Part shown: positions 1-7,764 of the stretch, piece by piece
How the letters are laid out: each line of letters opens with the position of its first letter
How positions within the stretch are numbered: position 1 is the stretch's first letter
Assembly: GCA_028717805.1 (NCBI GenBank)
Contig: JAQUNC010000001.1
Coordinates: forward strand, 1-52,268
DNA length: 52,268 bases
Source of the DNA: Atribacterota bacterium
GTDB taxonomy: Bacteria > Atribacterota > Phoenicimicrobiia > Phoenicimicrobiales > Stramentimicrobiaceae
Direction: 5' to 3'
The notes under the pieces: model-generated
Databases searched by the model: none
Told to the model about the DNA's origin: nothing
What the model saw: the letters and a program-made list of their open reading frames with translations, nothing else
Position numbers and translations under genes: made by a program

Positions 1-108
1 ACAGGTTTTTTTGTTTATCCTATTGATTCTTTGGATAATAATATCCGTATTTTTGCTATCAAAGACGCCACCGAAAGAGTCGAATTCCCCAATAATTTAT
101 CACTATAG
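1..108 (+). CDS. C-terminal end of an unidentified protein (partial)
   Basis: Frame 1 is open from the first base to a TAG at 106-108, giving the last 35 residues of a protein that begins outside the window. The visible part mixes hydrophobic and polar residues, with FFVYPIDSLDNNIRIFAI near its start and EFPNNLSL at the end. I do not recognise the family. It lies upstream of the pilin genes and could belong to the same locus, but nothing here shows that. Codon use looks like the neighbouring genes. Confidence 0.5.
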   Translation, partial: TGFFVYPIDSLDNNIRIFAIKDATERVEFPNNLSL

Positions 109-257
109 GTGAAAGCTAAGCAGTATCAAGCATATCATATAGCATTTATGTAAGAATAATTGAGAGCAAAATAGTTTATAGTTGATAGTTTGCAGTTATT
201 AGTTTTATATTTTTTTACGATATACGTTATGCTGGTATACTGGTATACTGAAATAAA

Positions 258-365
258 TGACGCAATACGCACGACGCATGACAAATTGTTATTGCCAGAA
301 GCGAAGCGATGAAGCAATCCCATCCTATTACTCCCGGAACGGTTTTACTGAAAACCGAAAACTTT
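258..365. repeat. Interspersed repeat family A, copy 1
   Basis: The order is ACGCA-rich lead, CCAGAAGCGAAGCGATGAAG, CAATCCCATCCTATTA, then a TTTTACTGAAAACCGAAAAC tail. The same order recurs at about 5229-5345, 7573-7670, 8977-9083, 9083-9185 and 21048-21147. The ATTGC and GCAAT ends of the core can pair, giving a weak hairpin. All copies are intergenic. Confidence 0.7.
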
Positions 366-406
366 CCACCAAAAACCAAAAATTATTTACAAAAACCTAC
401 TTTTTT

Positions 407-436
407 TGTCTAACATAAAAAAATTAGGGAATAATT
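407..436 (+). promoter_or_regulatory. Shared pilin promoter-like motif, copy 1
   Basis: TGTCTAACAT (TAACAT at 411-416), then 8 bases, then TAGGGAATAAT (425-435). The same two-part motif stands upstream of three other pilin-type genes (1013-1041, 4704-4732, 10139-10167). The pilin start is about 110 bases downstream. That it is a promoter is inferred from position and repetition. Confidence 0.5.
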
Positions 437-544
437 AAGAATATAGGAGAAAAAAATCAGCCCTTAAATTTATAGATGTCTTATTTAAACTAATTGTTTA
501 TCACTATGTTTATGCTCAAAGATCAAAAGAAAACGGGAGAAAAT

Positions 545-1003
545 ATGGAACCTATAAAAAGATACAAAATGAAAAATAAAAAAGGTTTTACCTTGATTGA
601 ATTAATGGTTGTGGTAGCAATAATTGGAATTTTAGCCTTAATCGGGCTTAGAATCTACGCTGGTCAACAGAACAAATCTAAAGACGCCTTATTAAAAGGA
701 AATGTTTCCACGATCCACTCACTTATTCAATCCGAATTGGCTGACAATACAGTAAGCAACGTGGAGGTTTGGGGAATGGTAGATAATATTATTAATAAAT
801 CCGGTATCCATCTTCCTGCTGGCAGTCCCCAGACCACAAATATTCCAGGAATGGGTGCTACAGAACCTGATATAACAGGAAATGGCGGCTGGGTCTTTGT
901 CTTTGTAGATGATGTTTCTAATCCTGCTGTATTTTATATCAATGGTGTCAATGCGGAGGAGTCTGGCTGGGTTTTTGAAAATCATCTGGAGGCAAAAAAA
1001 TAA
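545..1003 (+). CDS. Type IV pilin (major-pilin-like), paralogue 1
   Basis: A prepilin of 152 residues. A short basic leader ending KNKKG is followed by FTLIELMVVVAIIGILALIG, the canonical class III signal: cleavage after Gly, Phe as first mature residue, Glu at mature position 5, and a hydrophobic N-terminal helix. The frame opens at 494, but I chose ATG 545 because GGGAGA lies just upstream (535-540) and the leader length is then normal. The C-terminal half is a variable pilin head with a FYING segment that also occurs in the next gene. The two genes are clearly paralogous over the N-terminal 70 residues. The protein should be processed by the prepilin peptidase at 9241 and assembled by PilM-Q downstream. 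It is either the major pilin or an alternative major subunit; the sequence alone cannot say which. Confidence 0.9.
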   Translation: MEPIKRYKMKNKKGFTLIELMVVVAIIGILALIGLRIYAGQQNKSKDALLKGNVSTIHSLIQSELADNTVSNVEVWGMVDNIINKSGIHLPAGSPQTTNIPGMGATEPDITGNGGWVFVFVDDVSNPAVFYINGVNAEESGWVFENHLEAKK

Positions 1004-1383
1004 TAAAAACTCTGTCTAAAATATTTTTTATAGGGAATAATTATAAAAGAAGTAGTTAACACATAACAAGATAGGAAAAATATTTAAGATAGTTAGAGAT
1101 ACGGTAAAAGATAACTGAAATTTCTTAAGAAAGGAAGGGATAGCATCGCAAAAGATAAAACATATAAAGTGAATGATCTTCACTTTATTCATTGTAAAAA
1201 AGCTAACAGTTGATACGAGAAAAAATAATCTTTACAGATTATACTGAATGCAAAATTTAAATTAAACTTGAACCGAAAGCTAAAAACCGAAAACTTTTCA
1301 ACTAACAACTTAAAATGCAACTTAAATTTTTTACTAAATACTAACGACTAAATACTATATTTAAAATTGGAGGAATTTTTAAA
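1004..1383. other. Intergenic region between the two pilin genes
   Basis: 380 bases with no gene. It starts with copy 2 of the pilin promoter-like motif (1013-1041) and ends with the ribosome binding site TGGAGGA at 1368-1374. In between is A/T-rich sequence with an ACCGAAAGCTAAAAACCG tail resembling the 3' part of repeat family A (about 1268-1320). The transcript leader of pilin 2 would be over 300 bases long if it starts at the motif. Confidence 0.55.
1013..1041 (+). promoter_or_regulatory. Shared pilin promoter-like motif, copy 2
   Basis: TGTCTAAAAT (TAAAAT at 1017-1022), 8 bases, TAGGGAATAAT (1031-1041), starting 10 bases after the stop of pilin 1. Same layout as copies 1, 3 and 4. It would allow pilin 2 to be transcribed separately from pilin 1. 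Confidence 0.5.
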
Positions 1384-1803
1384 ATGTTCATGTACTTACA
1401 AAAAAACAAAAAAGGTTTTACCTTAATCGAATTGATGGTCGTCGTGGCCATTATCGGTATCCTGGCACTGTTAGGATTGAGACTGTATTCCGGACAGCAG
1501 GCTAAAGCTAAGGAAGCTATAGTAAAAGCCAATGCTGGTACCATTCAAACCTTGATTCAAGCCGAGTTAGCAGATACAGCCACTGTAACTGTTGCTGATA
1601 TATTCGCAAAGTCTGGAATATTCAATCCTTTTACTAATACTAAACAGGCGGATAGCGCAACTGGAAAAGGGAATGTGGTAGTAAGCCTTGGAACTGCTAT
1701 AACAGGTAGTGATGTAGCTGAATCCGGTGTTTACTTTATTAATGGATATAAGGAAGATGGAGCTAATTTTGTTTATGATCTTAGTTTAACTGCCAGAAGA
1801 TAA
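1384..1803 (+). CDS. Type IV pilin (major-pilin-like), paralogue 2
   Basis: A 139-residue prepilin. The leader MFMYLQKNKKG is followed by FTLIELMVVVAIIGILALLG, with Glu5 present. The start is well supported: TGGAGGA ends nine bases before ATG 1384. The mature chain is about 128 residues, close to the small single-domain pilins used as major subunits. The N-terminal 60 or so residues match paralogue 1 almost position for position (GLRxYxGQQ, then TIxxLIQxELAD), so the pair arose by tandem duplication with divergence of the head. A strong intrinsic terminator follows at 1826, and this gene has the best ribosome binding site of the two, so it is the likelier abundant pilin. That last point is inference. 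Confidence 0.92.
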   Translation: MFMYLQKNKKGFTLIELMVVVAIIGILALLGLRLYSGQQAKAKEAIVKANAGTIQTLIQAELADTATVTVADIFAKSGIFNPFTNTKQADSATGKGNVVVSLGTAITGSDVAESGVYFINGYKEDGANFVYDLSLTARR

Positions 1804-1825
1804 TTAGCTTGATTATTGAAGTATG

Positions 1826-1864
1826 AAAAATGGACTCTATTTTTGAAAGAGAGTCCATTTTTTA
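1826..1864 (+). terminator. Rho-independent terminator after pilin 2
   Basis: AAAATGGACTCT (1827-1838) pairs with AGAGTCCATTTT (1850-1861), a 12-bp stem with an 11-base loop and a T-run leading out. It separates the pilin pair from the membrane protein gene at 1966. Confidence 0.85.
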
Positions 1865-1965
1865 TACTTGTCTTTCTCTTTTATTAATACCTTATCTTTG
1901 CATTAATTATTAATTTTAGATAAAAAGATTTGCAGTATATATTTCAAAAAAATAAATTGTAGATT

Positions 1966-3975
1966 ATGCTTAATATTGATTTTAGAAAAACTGAATTATT
2001 CTTATTAAAACTTTTTATTTTGGTTTCACCAACAGTAGTGTACAAGTATGTTTTTTATTTTAGAGCCAGTCAATTCTTCTGGGTAAAATTTTTCACCATC
2101 GTCTTGTTAACGGTTTATCTGGTTTCTTTAATTAAGCCTGGTCAAATTTTACCGGTTAGAATTACTAAAATATACTTACCCATTATTTTATTTATATTGG
2201 CTATGCTGATTTCCAATTGGATAAACTCCACGGAAATACCCATTGATCTGGAGCAGGTAGTCATTTATGCAAACTATTTCATTTTATTCTTTCTTATGAT
2301 TAATTTTGTTGATAACGAAGAGCAATTTAATCAATTTATTCTTCTATTATTTTTAACAAGCACTTTTATTGCTTTGTATATTATGCTCCATTATTACGGA
2401 ATCATTGCCTATCTTCATGATTTTGGACCCATTATTTCTCCCATTGGACAGAAGAATTGGACTTCAAATTATATAAGCCTAATATTTTTTATTCTTTTTG
2501 TATTTTTTTTATTGGAGAATAACAGGAATATAAAAATAATCTATTTTATTTCTTTATTATTTCAATATACTGCTCTGATGATTTGCCAGAGTAGGGGGAT
2601 ATGGATCAGTATTATTGTAAGCTTAATCATTGGATTCTATTTCATTTATAAATATAGCATGGCTAGTCTATTTAAAAATAATAAAAAATGGCTAATTACA
2701 TTGCTTTCATTTTTTATTCTAATAGCTGCTATCTACTCAACAGACAACGTATTCAATAAAAGTCCCCTTACTGTTACCGAAAGAGCCCTGTCTACATTTG
2801 ATAAGGACGATCCATCCATTAATCGTCGTTTGATGATCTATAAAATTACTTTAGCTATGATTAATGATAAATACCTATTGGGGGGAGGAATTGGTTCTTT
2901 TAAGTATAATTTTTTAGATTACCAGGCAGATTATATTGAAAGAAATCCATCTTATATCAAAAATGCTAAAAAAGTAGCAGAAGCACATAATGAATACCTG
3001 CAAATGTTTAGTGAAACTGGATTGTTAGGATTATTATCTTTCTTATCGATCCTAATAGTTTTTTTCTTAAATGCTTATCATTTTTTTATTACTGAGAATA
3101 AAGAAAAGAATAAAATAATCTTATTAGGATTAATTTTGGGAATCATTTGTTTTCTTATACATAGTATGTTTACCTTTCCCTTGCATGTTCCTTCTTGTGG
3201 CGCTGCTTTTTTTATTCTATTTGCTTTGGCATTTGTTTTTACAAAAAAATATCAATTTAAAACAATGATAATTAATAAATCATCTGTTAATAATCAAATA
3301 ATATTAAAATTATTGAGTCTTTTGCTATTAGTGATTGTGATATCCTCTTCTTTATACTTTATAAATATTATGGTGATAAAACCTTTTTTAGCCCATCGAT
3401 ATGCTTTTTGTGCTGAAAATAGACTGGCAAATAATAAAATAGACGAAGCATTAATATATTATAAATTATCACTGAAAAACAATCCTCGATATGGCCAAAT
3501 GTGGCTTAATATGGGAGCATTATATTATAATGCTAATATGAATAATGAAGCGATGGAGAGTTTATTGGAATCAAAGAAGTTTTATAATCATCAAAATATT
3601 TATTTCAATCTGGGATTAGTTCATGCAAAATCAGGAAATCTTAGAGCAGCAGAGGAAGAATTTCAAAAGGCAATTTATTTAGAACCAAAATCCTGGCTTG
3701 CCTATAATTCTTTAGCATCACTTTATGTTTACCAGAATGAATATGAAAAAGCAATTGAGATATGGAAGAAAGCAATTCAACTTGGACTGGACTTTGAAGA
3801 GAAGCATATCTTTTTATACTATATTGGTTTGGGATATCAGCGATTGGATAAACAGGAAGAAGCTTATAATTATTTTCTGGAAGCCTTGCAGGAAGCCCCT
3901 GATGATAGCCCGATAATGAAAGATATCGAACAGCAATTATTAAATATTTATCTAAATACCAATGCCTCAGCATAG
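1966..3975 (+). CDS. O-antigen ligase/polymerase-like membrane protein with C-terminal TPR repeats; candidate pilin glycosyltransferase
   Basis: A 669-residue protein. Residues 1 to about 470 hold roughly ten to twelve hydrophobic segments. The central loop has the Wzy_C/WaaL-type pattern: RRLMIYKITLAM, LLGGGIGSFKYNF, and EAHNEYLQMFSETGLLG with His341, the position usually invariant in the family. Residues about 485-665 are TPR-like helical repeats (for example NNEAMESLLESKKF and RAAEEEFQKAIYLEPKSW). Relatives include O-antigen ligases, O-antigen polymerases and the PglL/TfpW pilin O-oligosaccharyltransferases. Because it sits between pilin genes, transfer of a lipid-linked glycan onto pilin is a reasonable guess, but surface polysaccharide assembly is equally possible on sequence alone. 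ATG 1966 has no clear ribosome binding site. The gene is very A/T-rich. Confidence 0.8.
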   Translation: MLNIDFRKTELFLLKLFILVSPTVVYKYVFYFRASQFFWVKFFTIVLLTVYLVSLIKPGQILPVRITKIYLPIILFILAMLISNWINSTEIPIDLEQVVIYANYFILFFLMINFVDNEEQFNQFILLLFLTSTFIALYIMLHYYGIIAYLHDFGPIISPIGQKNWTSNYISLIFFILFVFFLLENNRNIKIIYFISLLFQYTALMICQSRGIWISIIVSLIIGFYFIYKYSMASLFKNNKKWLITLLSFFILIAAIYSTDNVFNKSPLTVTERALSTFDKDDPSINRRLMIYKITLAMINDKYLLGGGIGSFKYNFLDYQADYIERNPSYIKNAKKVAEAHNEYLQMFSETGLLGLLSFLSILIVFFLNAYHFFITENKEKNKIILLGLILGIICFLIHSMFTFPLHVPSCGAAFFILFALAFVFTKKYQFKTMIINKSSVNNQIILKLLSLLLLVIVISSSLYFINIMVIKPFLAHRYAFCAENRLANNKIDEALIYYKLSLKNNPRYGQMWLNMGALYYNANMNNEAMESLLESKKFYNHQNIYFNLGLVHAKSGNLRAAEEEFQKAIYLEPKSWLAYNSLASLYVYQNEYEKAIEIWKKAIQLGLDFEEKHIFLYYIGLGYQRLDKQEEAYNYFLEALQEAPDDSPIMKDIEQQLLNIYLNTNASA

Positions 3976-4246
3976 TCGGTAGATGAAGATACAGATATTT
4001 GATTACCTATGTTAACTTACCTTTGGGTGGGAATAAATGCCTGAGCAGATTTTAACCGACAACTTAACACTTTTAATATAACGAAAATAATCACTTATTA
4101 CTAATTACTGTATTAAATTTGCAAACTATAATATACTCGACACTGATATGATTGATAGATTGTTGTATTTTGGTTGTTGACTGGTGATTATCTTTATAAT
4201 ACCCGATGCAGATATATTTTTGGCTTTCTTTACTATCAGAGTGTAG
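3976..4246. other. Intergenic sequence before the relic gene
   Basis: No gene seen. Near 4040-4075 there is an ATTTTAACCGACAACTTAAC fragment that resembles the tail of repeat family A. The minus-strand open frame at 4126-4383 partly overlaps the AbiEii-like relic and looks like a shadow of it. Confidence 0.5.
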
Positions 4247-4698
4247 AATATTAACAATAATGTTAATATTCTGTGCTTTACAAAAAGATATGGAAAAAGA
4301 TTTCTGAATCCCAAAAAATTAAAGATTGAAAGAAGAAAGAGTCTAGAAAATTCAGATTTTGAAGATAAAATTGCATATTCCAAATATAATAATACACAGG
4401 TGCTTGTTAAAGGATTTACCTTGGAACAGATGATGAAAAATGAGATTCAGGCTTTATTGGATAGAAAAGAAATTAGAGATGCTTCTGATATTAAATTTTG
4501 GTAAGATAAGGGAATTGAATTACCTGCCGAAATAGAGAAGAATATGGAAATAAAAAAATTGTTAATCATTTTAAGAAAAGTGATTATCATGTTGCTTTAG
4601 GTTCATTGTTAGAATCGGAAATCCAAGATTATTATAAGCAAAATGGATTTTCTTATTTAATACAAATACTTAATCAAAAGTTATCTTATATAAAATAA
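4247..4698 (+). pseudogene. Decayed AbiEii-like nucleotidyltransferase gene (C-terminal remnant)
   Basis: Reading 4247 onward gives a chain containing VLVKGFTLEQMMKNEIQALL and DRKEIRDASDIKFW. This is the pattern of the AbiEii/AbiGii toxin family near its C-terminus (leucine-rich segment, then K-x-ALLDRKExRDxxDI). The frame hits TAA at 4502-4504, continues in frame as DKGIELPAEIEKN, and near 4551-4561 the sense shifts by one frame to NHFKKSDYHVALGSLLE and NGFSYLIQ, ending at TAA 4696-4698. One stop and one frameshift, with no intact N-terminal half or start, indicate a relic of a type IV toxin-antitoxin or abortive-infection gene. No partner antitoxin is seen nearby. Confidence 0.6.
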
Positions 4699-4703
4699 TA
4701 TTT

Positions 4704-4732
4704 TGCTAAAATCTGTTATAATAGGGAATAAT
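4704..4732 (+). promoter_or_regulatory. Shared pilin promoter-like motif, copy 3 (with extended -10)
   Basis: TGCTAAAAT (TAAAAT 4707-4712), 9 bases, TAGGGAATAAT (4722-4732). Inside it TGTTATAAT (4714-4722) is a perfect extended -10 box. Nearly all of a 36-base stretch (4701-4736) is repeated at 10136-10171 with a single substitution. It lies 66 bases before the start of the pilin-like gene. Confidence 0.65.
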
Positions 4733-4798
4733 AAAAGTAAAAAGATATGCAATTAAATGCTATTATTTAATAAATTAACCAATATAGAGGTGGCAGGA

Positions 4799-5197
4799 AT
4801 GAAAATAAACAGTCAAAAAGGAATCACCATTCTTGCTTTAATTATCTGGGTGCTGATTATAGGTTTGGCAATCATCTATGCACCTAAAGCTTATCAATAT
4901 GTGCTAAATGCCAATATCAAACGTATTGTTACTTCTAATGTACAGTCCGTAGAAGCAGAAATCCGTTCTGAACTTATCAGCAAGCATCCTGTTCTCATCT
5001 GGAACAATATTGATGAATTAATCAAGCGCTTAAATTTTCAAAATCCAATAATGTTGGAGCAGCAAATTAAAAATGGTTGGGACCGGCCTGGTGATGTGGT
5101 AGTGACCTTTGATGGCATCAATACCTTTCGACTGGATGGCATTGGACGCGATGGCTCCTCACTTCGCCTCAACATAATAATTCAAAAAGCCCCATAA
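4799..5197 (+). CDS. Pilin-like protein lacking Glu5
   Basis: The frame opens at 4757, but I prefer ATG 4799 because AGAGG lies about eight bases upstream and the leader then has the usual length. The 132-residue product begins MKINSQKG followed by ITILALIIWVLIIGLAIIY. This looks like a prepilin signal (basic leader, Gly at the cut site, hydrophobic helix), except that mature position 5 is Ala instead of Glu. The remainder is a small mixed domain ending in a hydrophobic strand (SSLRLNIIIQ). Lack of Glu5 is known for tip pseudopilins of the GspK type, and some single-pass proteins only resemble pilins. It could be a minor pilin or an anchored assembly factor. It has copy 3 of the pilin promoter-like motif, linking it to the pilin genes. 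Confidence 0.65.
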   Translation: MKINSQKGITILALIIWVLIIGLAIIYAPKAYQYVLNANIKRIVTSNVQSVEAEIRSELISKHPVLIWNNIDELIKRLNFQNPIMLEQQIKNGWDRPGDVVVTFDGINTFRLDGIGRDGSSLRLNIIIQKAP

Positions 5198-5576
5198 GGA
5201 TATAATATAATGTATTACACTGTTTAGTCACGCAATACCCACAACGCAGGACGAATTTGTCCTTGCGAGGAGCAAAGCGACGAAGCAATCTTATCCCATT
5301 ATACCTAAGGAAATATTAACTGAAAATCGCTCACCGATAACTGCCAATATCTTACATATTTTATAACTTGTAACAAATATCCTCTTTACTATTTAGAAAA
5401 GTAATCTCTCTTGTCAATATTTCATAAATATATTATGATATTCCCAAGTTTTAAATTACTTGACTTGTACTATTGCTAATTAACAAATAATTATAGTATA
5501 TATTTTTTAACTATCTATCTGTAGTAGAGAATAAATATTCAGAACAAGCCGCTCTATAATTATCAGAAGGATAATA
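5198..5576. other. Intergenic region with repeat A
   Basis: About 380 bases without a gene. It contains repeat family A copy 2 (about 5229-5345) followed by unremarkable A/T-rich sequence up to the ribosome binding site AGAAGGA (5565-5571) of the deacetylase gene. A minus-strand frame at 5507-5707 is a shadow. Confidence 0.6.
5229..5345. repeat. Interspersed repeat family A, copy 2
   Basis: This is the best preserved copy: ACGCAATACCCACAACGCAG, then CCTTGCGAGGAGCAAAGCGA, then CGAAGCAATCTTATCCCATT, then a TATTAACTGAAAATCG tail. The TTGC(GAGGAGC...)GCAA ends can pair. It is the consensus form of the short element also seen in copies 1, 3, 4, 5 and 6. Confidence 0.75.
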
Positions 5577-6476
5577 ATGGGAGAAATGATAAACAAGATT
5601 AGATACAACCGAAAATGGCAATTATCAGGTCTGGCAATAATTATAATTATAGGATTACTGGCATTCTGGTATTTTCGTACCAATCCAGTATTACCCCAGA
5701 TGACCATTTACTTTTTAAATGAGGTGAAATTGCCTGAAGCAGGAGATACTATACTGGTTTTTTCCCCTCATCCTGATGATGAAACCATTGCCTGTGGTGG
5801 GTATATCATTGAATCGATAAATATAGGAGCAGAGGTCTATATTGTGCTGATAACTGATGGTAATCGCCGTAGCTTAAAGGATTTGCGTTATGTAGAATTT
5901 GAAAACGCTACCAGTATGATGGGTGTACCTAAAGAAAATCTGGTTTATCTAAACTATCCGGATAGTAGACTGGCTTTTCTTAATCCTCAAGAACTTAAAG
6001 AAATACTGGCAGAACAGATAGAAAAGTTTCAACCAAATATCCTTTTTTATCCCCACCCTGATGATGCTCATAGAGATCATTCCACAGCTGGTAAAATAAT
6101 TGAAGAGATTCTCCAGGAAATGAAGGAAAAAGTAGAGGTAATGGAATATTTAGAGGAATATGAGGAGTTAGTAAAGGAAGAGGTCTGGGAAGAATTACAA
6201 GAAGCAGAAAAAATTACTCAGAAGATTTTCTATTATAAGTATTTAGTGCATCACAGCTATTTCCCTCATCCCAAACGATATGGGCCAGATTTATATATAT
6301 TACCCCCATTAGACCTTATTACCATAGATGGTGGCTGGGGAAAGTTTATTCTTTCCAGTGAGACCAAACAAACTAAAGAAAAAGCCCTCAGAGCGTATAT
6401 CAGTCAGATCAGAAATCCTTTATTGAAGAATCTTTTGGAGGCTTCCATCAGAGAAAATGAACTATTCGCAAATTAA
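5577..6476 (+). CDS. PIG-L/LmbE-family deacetylase, membrane-anchored
   Basis: A 299-residue protein. Residues 17-35 form one hydrophobic anchor, so the catalytic domain probably faces the cell exterior. The zinc-binding PHPDDETIACGG motif of the family lies at about 65-76, a second PHPDDAHRDHSTAG block at about 161-174 supplies further metal and active-site residues, and HHSYFPHP follows around 224. Family members remove acetyl groups from N-acetylglucosamine-type sugars. Residues about 177-212 form a strongly acidic helical insert rich in Glu and Lys, longer than I would expect in this family. Start ATG 5577 is backed by AGAAGGA six bases upstream. Between pilin genes and a ligase-like glycosyltransferase it could act on a pilin or envelope glycan; that is inference. 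Confidence 0.85.
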   Translation: MGEMINKIRYNRKWQLSGLAIIIIIGLLAFWYFRTNPVLPQMTIYFLNEVKLPEAGDTILVFSPHPDDETIACGGYIIESINIGAEVYIVLITDGNRRSLKDLRYVEFENATSMMGVPKENLVYLNYPDSRLAFLNPQELKEILAEQIEKFQPNILFYPHPDDAHRDHSTAGKIIEEILQEMKEKVEVMEYLEEYEELVKEEVWEELQEAEKITQKIFYYKYLVHHSYFPHPKRYGPDLYILPPLDLITIDGGWGKFILSSETKQTKEKALRAYISQIRNPLLKNLLEASIRENELFAN

Positions 6477-6514
6477 GTTAATGGTTAAAGGTTAAAGTTA
6501 ATGTTAATGTAATT

Positions 6515-6560
6515 AATGGGGTCAGGTCTTGAATTATAATTACATTTATTTTTTGTTATG
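6515..6560. repeat. REP-like element of the GGGGTCAGGTCTTGAATTAT type
   Basis: The segment AATGGGGTCAGGTCTTGAAT, followed by TATAATTACAT, is a word I associate with solitary elements linked to REP-associated (IS200-like) transposases. One copy is seen and no transposase gene is nearby. The preceding TTAATG-rich stretch (6478-6515) is a simple imperfect repeat. Confidence 0.45.
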
Positions 6561-6611
6561 TTTTATGAGTTGTACTAATTGAAATATATAACTGAAATTT
6601 AGAGTATAAAG

Positions 6612-7267
6612 ATGATAGGGCAGGGGAATATAGATATAAAGATAAGAAATTTTAGACCGGAAGAGCAAAAAACTATCCGTAAAATCAGTGTTCAGAGTAG
6701 TATTTTTGGAGAATATAAAAATCAACTGTTAAGTGAAGAAATAATTGCTGATTTGCTAACTTCATATTTTCTAACAAACGAACCGCAGTCCTGTTTTGTC
6801 GCAGAGAAAGATGGTGAGGTTATAGGTTATTTGCTGGGTAGCTGTGATGTAATTAAGATGCGTAAGGTTATAAAAAGCAAAATTTTACCGTCTCTGACAA
6901 AAAAATATGGCACAATGGTCTAATATTTCGTTCCCATAACTTGAGATTAATCAAGAACTTGTTGTATAGTTATTTCAAGGGCGAATTTACTGTTCCTGAT
7001 TTTTCTCGGGAATATCCGGCAGCTTTACATATTAATATTGCTTCTGAATATCGAGGGAAAATGATTGGTTCATTATTAGTTAATCACTTTCTGCAATTTT
7101 TAAAAGAGAAGAAAGTTAAAGGTATTCATTTTGGAGTTCTTTCCGAGAAGGCAAAGAGATTCTTTTTAAAGCTAGATTTTGAGATATTGTTTAGTGAGGA
7201 ATATACCTTTTTACGATTTATAAGCGGGGAAACACTTCCCCATTACATTATGGGTAAAAAATTATAA
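6612..7267 (+). pseudogene. GNAT-family acetyltransferase interrupted by a one-base frameshift
   Basis: Two frames together make one protein. The first (6612-6923) encodes IKIRNFRPEEQKTIRKIS and CFVAEKDGEVIGYLLGS, the N-terminal GNAT strands. The second, from about 6905 to 7267, encodes the acetyl-CoA-binding half, with HINIASEYRGKMIGSLLVNH (the R/Q-x-x-G-x-G/A-like loop) and GVLSEKAKRFFLKLDFEIL. The break is in a run of seven A at 6899-6905. An eighth A would give an uninterrupted frame reading TKKIWHNGLIFRSHN across the junction, about 218 residues in all. It could be a true inactivating mutation, a sequencing error in a homopolymer, or slippage. The ORF-like second half could not fold alone as a GNAT. 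The substrate is unknown. Confidence 0.75.
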
Positions 7268-7764
7268 ATAAAGTAATGATACTCGTAGTATAAATTTCTA
7301 AGTTTTTAGATCATAGTCATAAGTTTTTAGACAATAATGTGGTAATAATTGATTGAGATAGTTACTTTTATTCGTAATTACATCTTTGTATTTGGTCATT
7401 GGTATTTATATTGCAAATAATTAGATAATAATTTCAATCAATTAACTAGCAGAAAAACGAAAACTAAATATCAGGTAACAGCGACTAACTACAATTTTAA
7501 ACAACATAACGAGATTAAGGTATAAATTATACGGTATCCTTATTTGAATACGATTTGCATAGGAATAAATTTTCATTATGAGTGAACGAGGCGAGCAAAT
7601 CAATCTCATTCAGTTATACCCGATAACCTGATAGATTTTAACTGAATACTGAGAACTGAAATCTGCCAGCTAAACAATAATGACTAAGGCTAATGTAACG
7701 GTGTACATTATGTCATATTACAGTATACTTACGAAAAATAAATTGAAAGGCACACTTATTGTAA
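7268..7764. other. Intergenic region with repeat A and GTATAC-type elements
   Basis: About 500 bases without a gene. It holds repeat family A copy 3 (7573-7670), a TATACGGTATCC element near 7527, and AGTATAC near 7723. No terminator or clear promoter was found. The AbrB-like gene that follows has only AAAGG far upstream. Confidence 0.55.
7573..7670. repeat. Interspersed repeat family A, copy 3
   Basis: A diverged copy: CATTATGAGTGAACGAGGCG, AGCAAATCAATCTCATTCAG, TTATACCCGATAACC, then ATTTTAACTGAATACTGAG. The order of blocks is as in copy 2, with the hairpin core eroded. Confidence 0.55.

Larger units (their letters stand above)
109..544. other. Intergenic region before pilin 1
   Basis: About 435 bases without a convincing gene. 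It holds two GGTATACT-type elements in tandem near 230-250, one copy of interspersed repeat family A (about 258-365), a low-complexity tail built from ACTGAAAACCGAAAACT-like words, and copy 1 of the shared pilin promoter-like motif at 407-436. A short minus-strand open frame at 135-323 lies over the repeat and has no ribosome binding site, so I do not call it a gene. Confidence 0.6.

Noticed and set aside
4126-4383. Minus-strand open frame of 85 residues
   Set aside because: It overlaps the sense-strand AbiEii-like relic, has no ribosome binding site and reads as low-complexity hydrophobic sequence.
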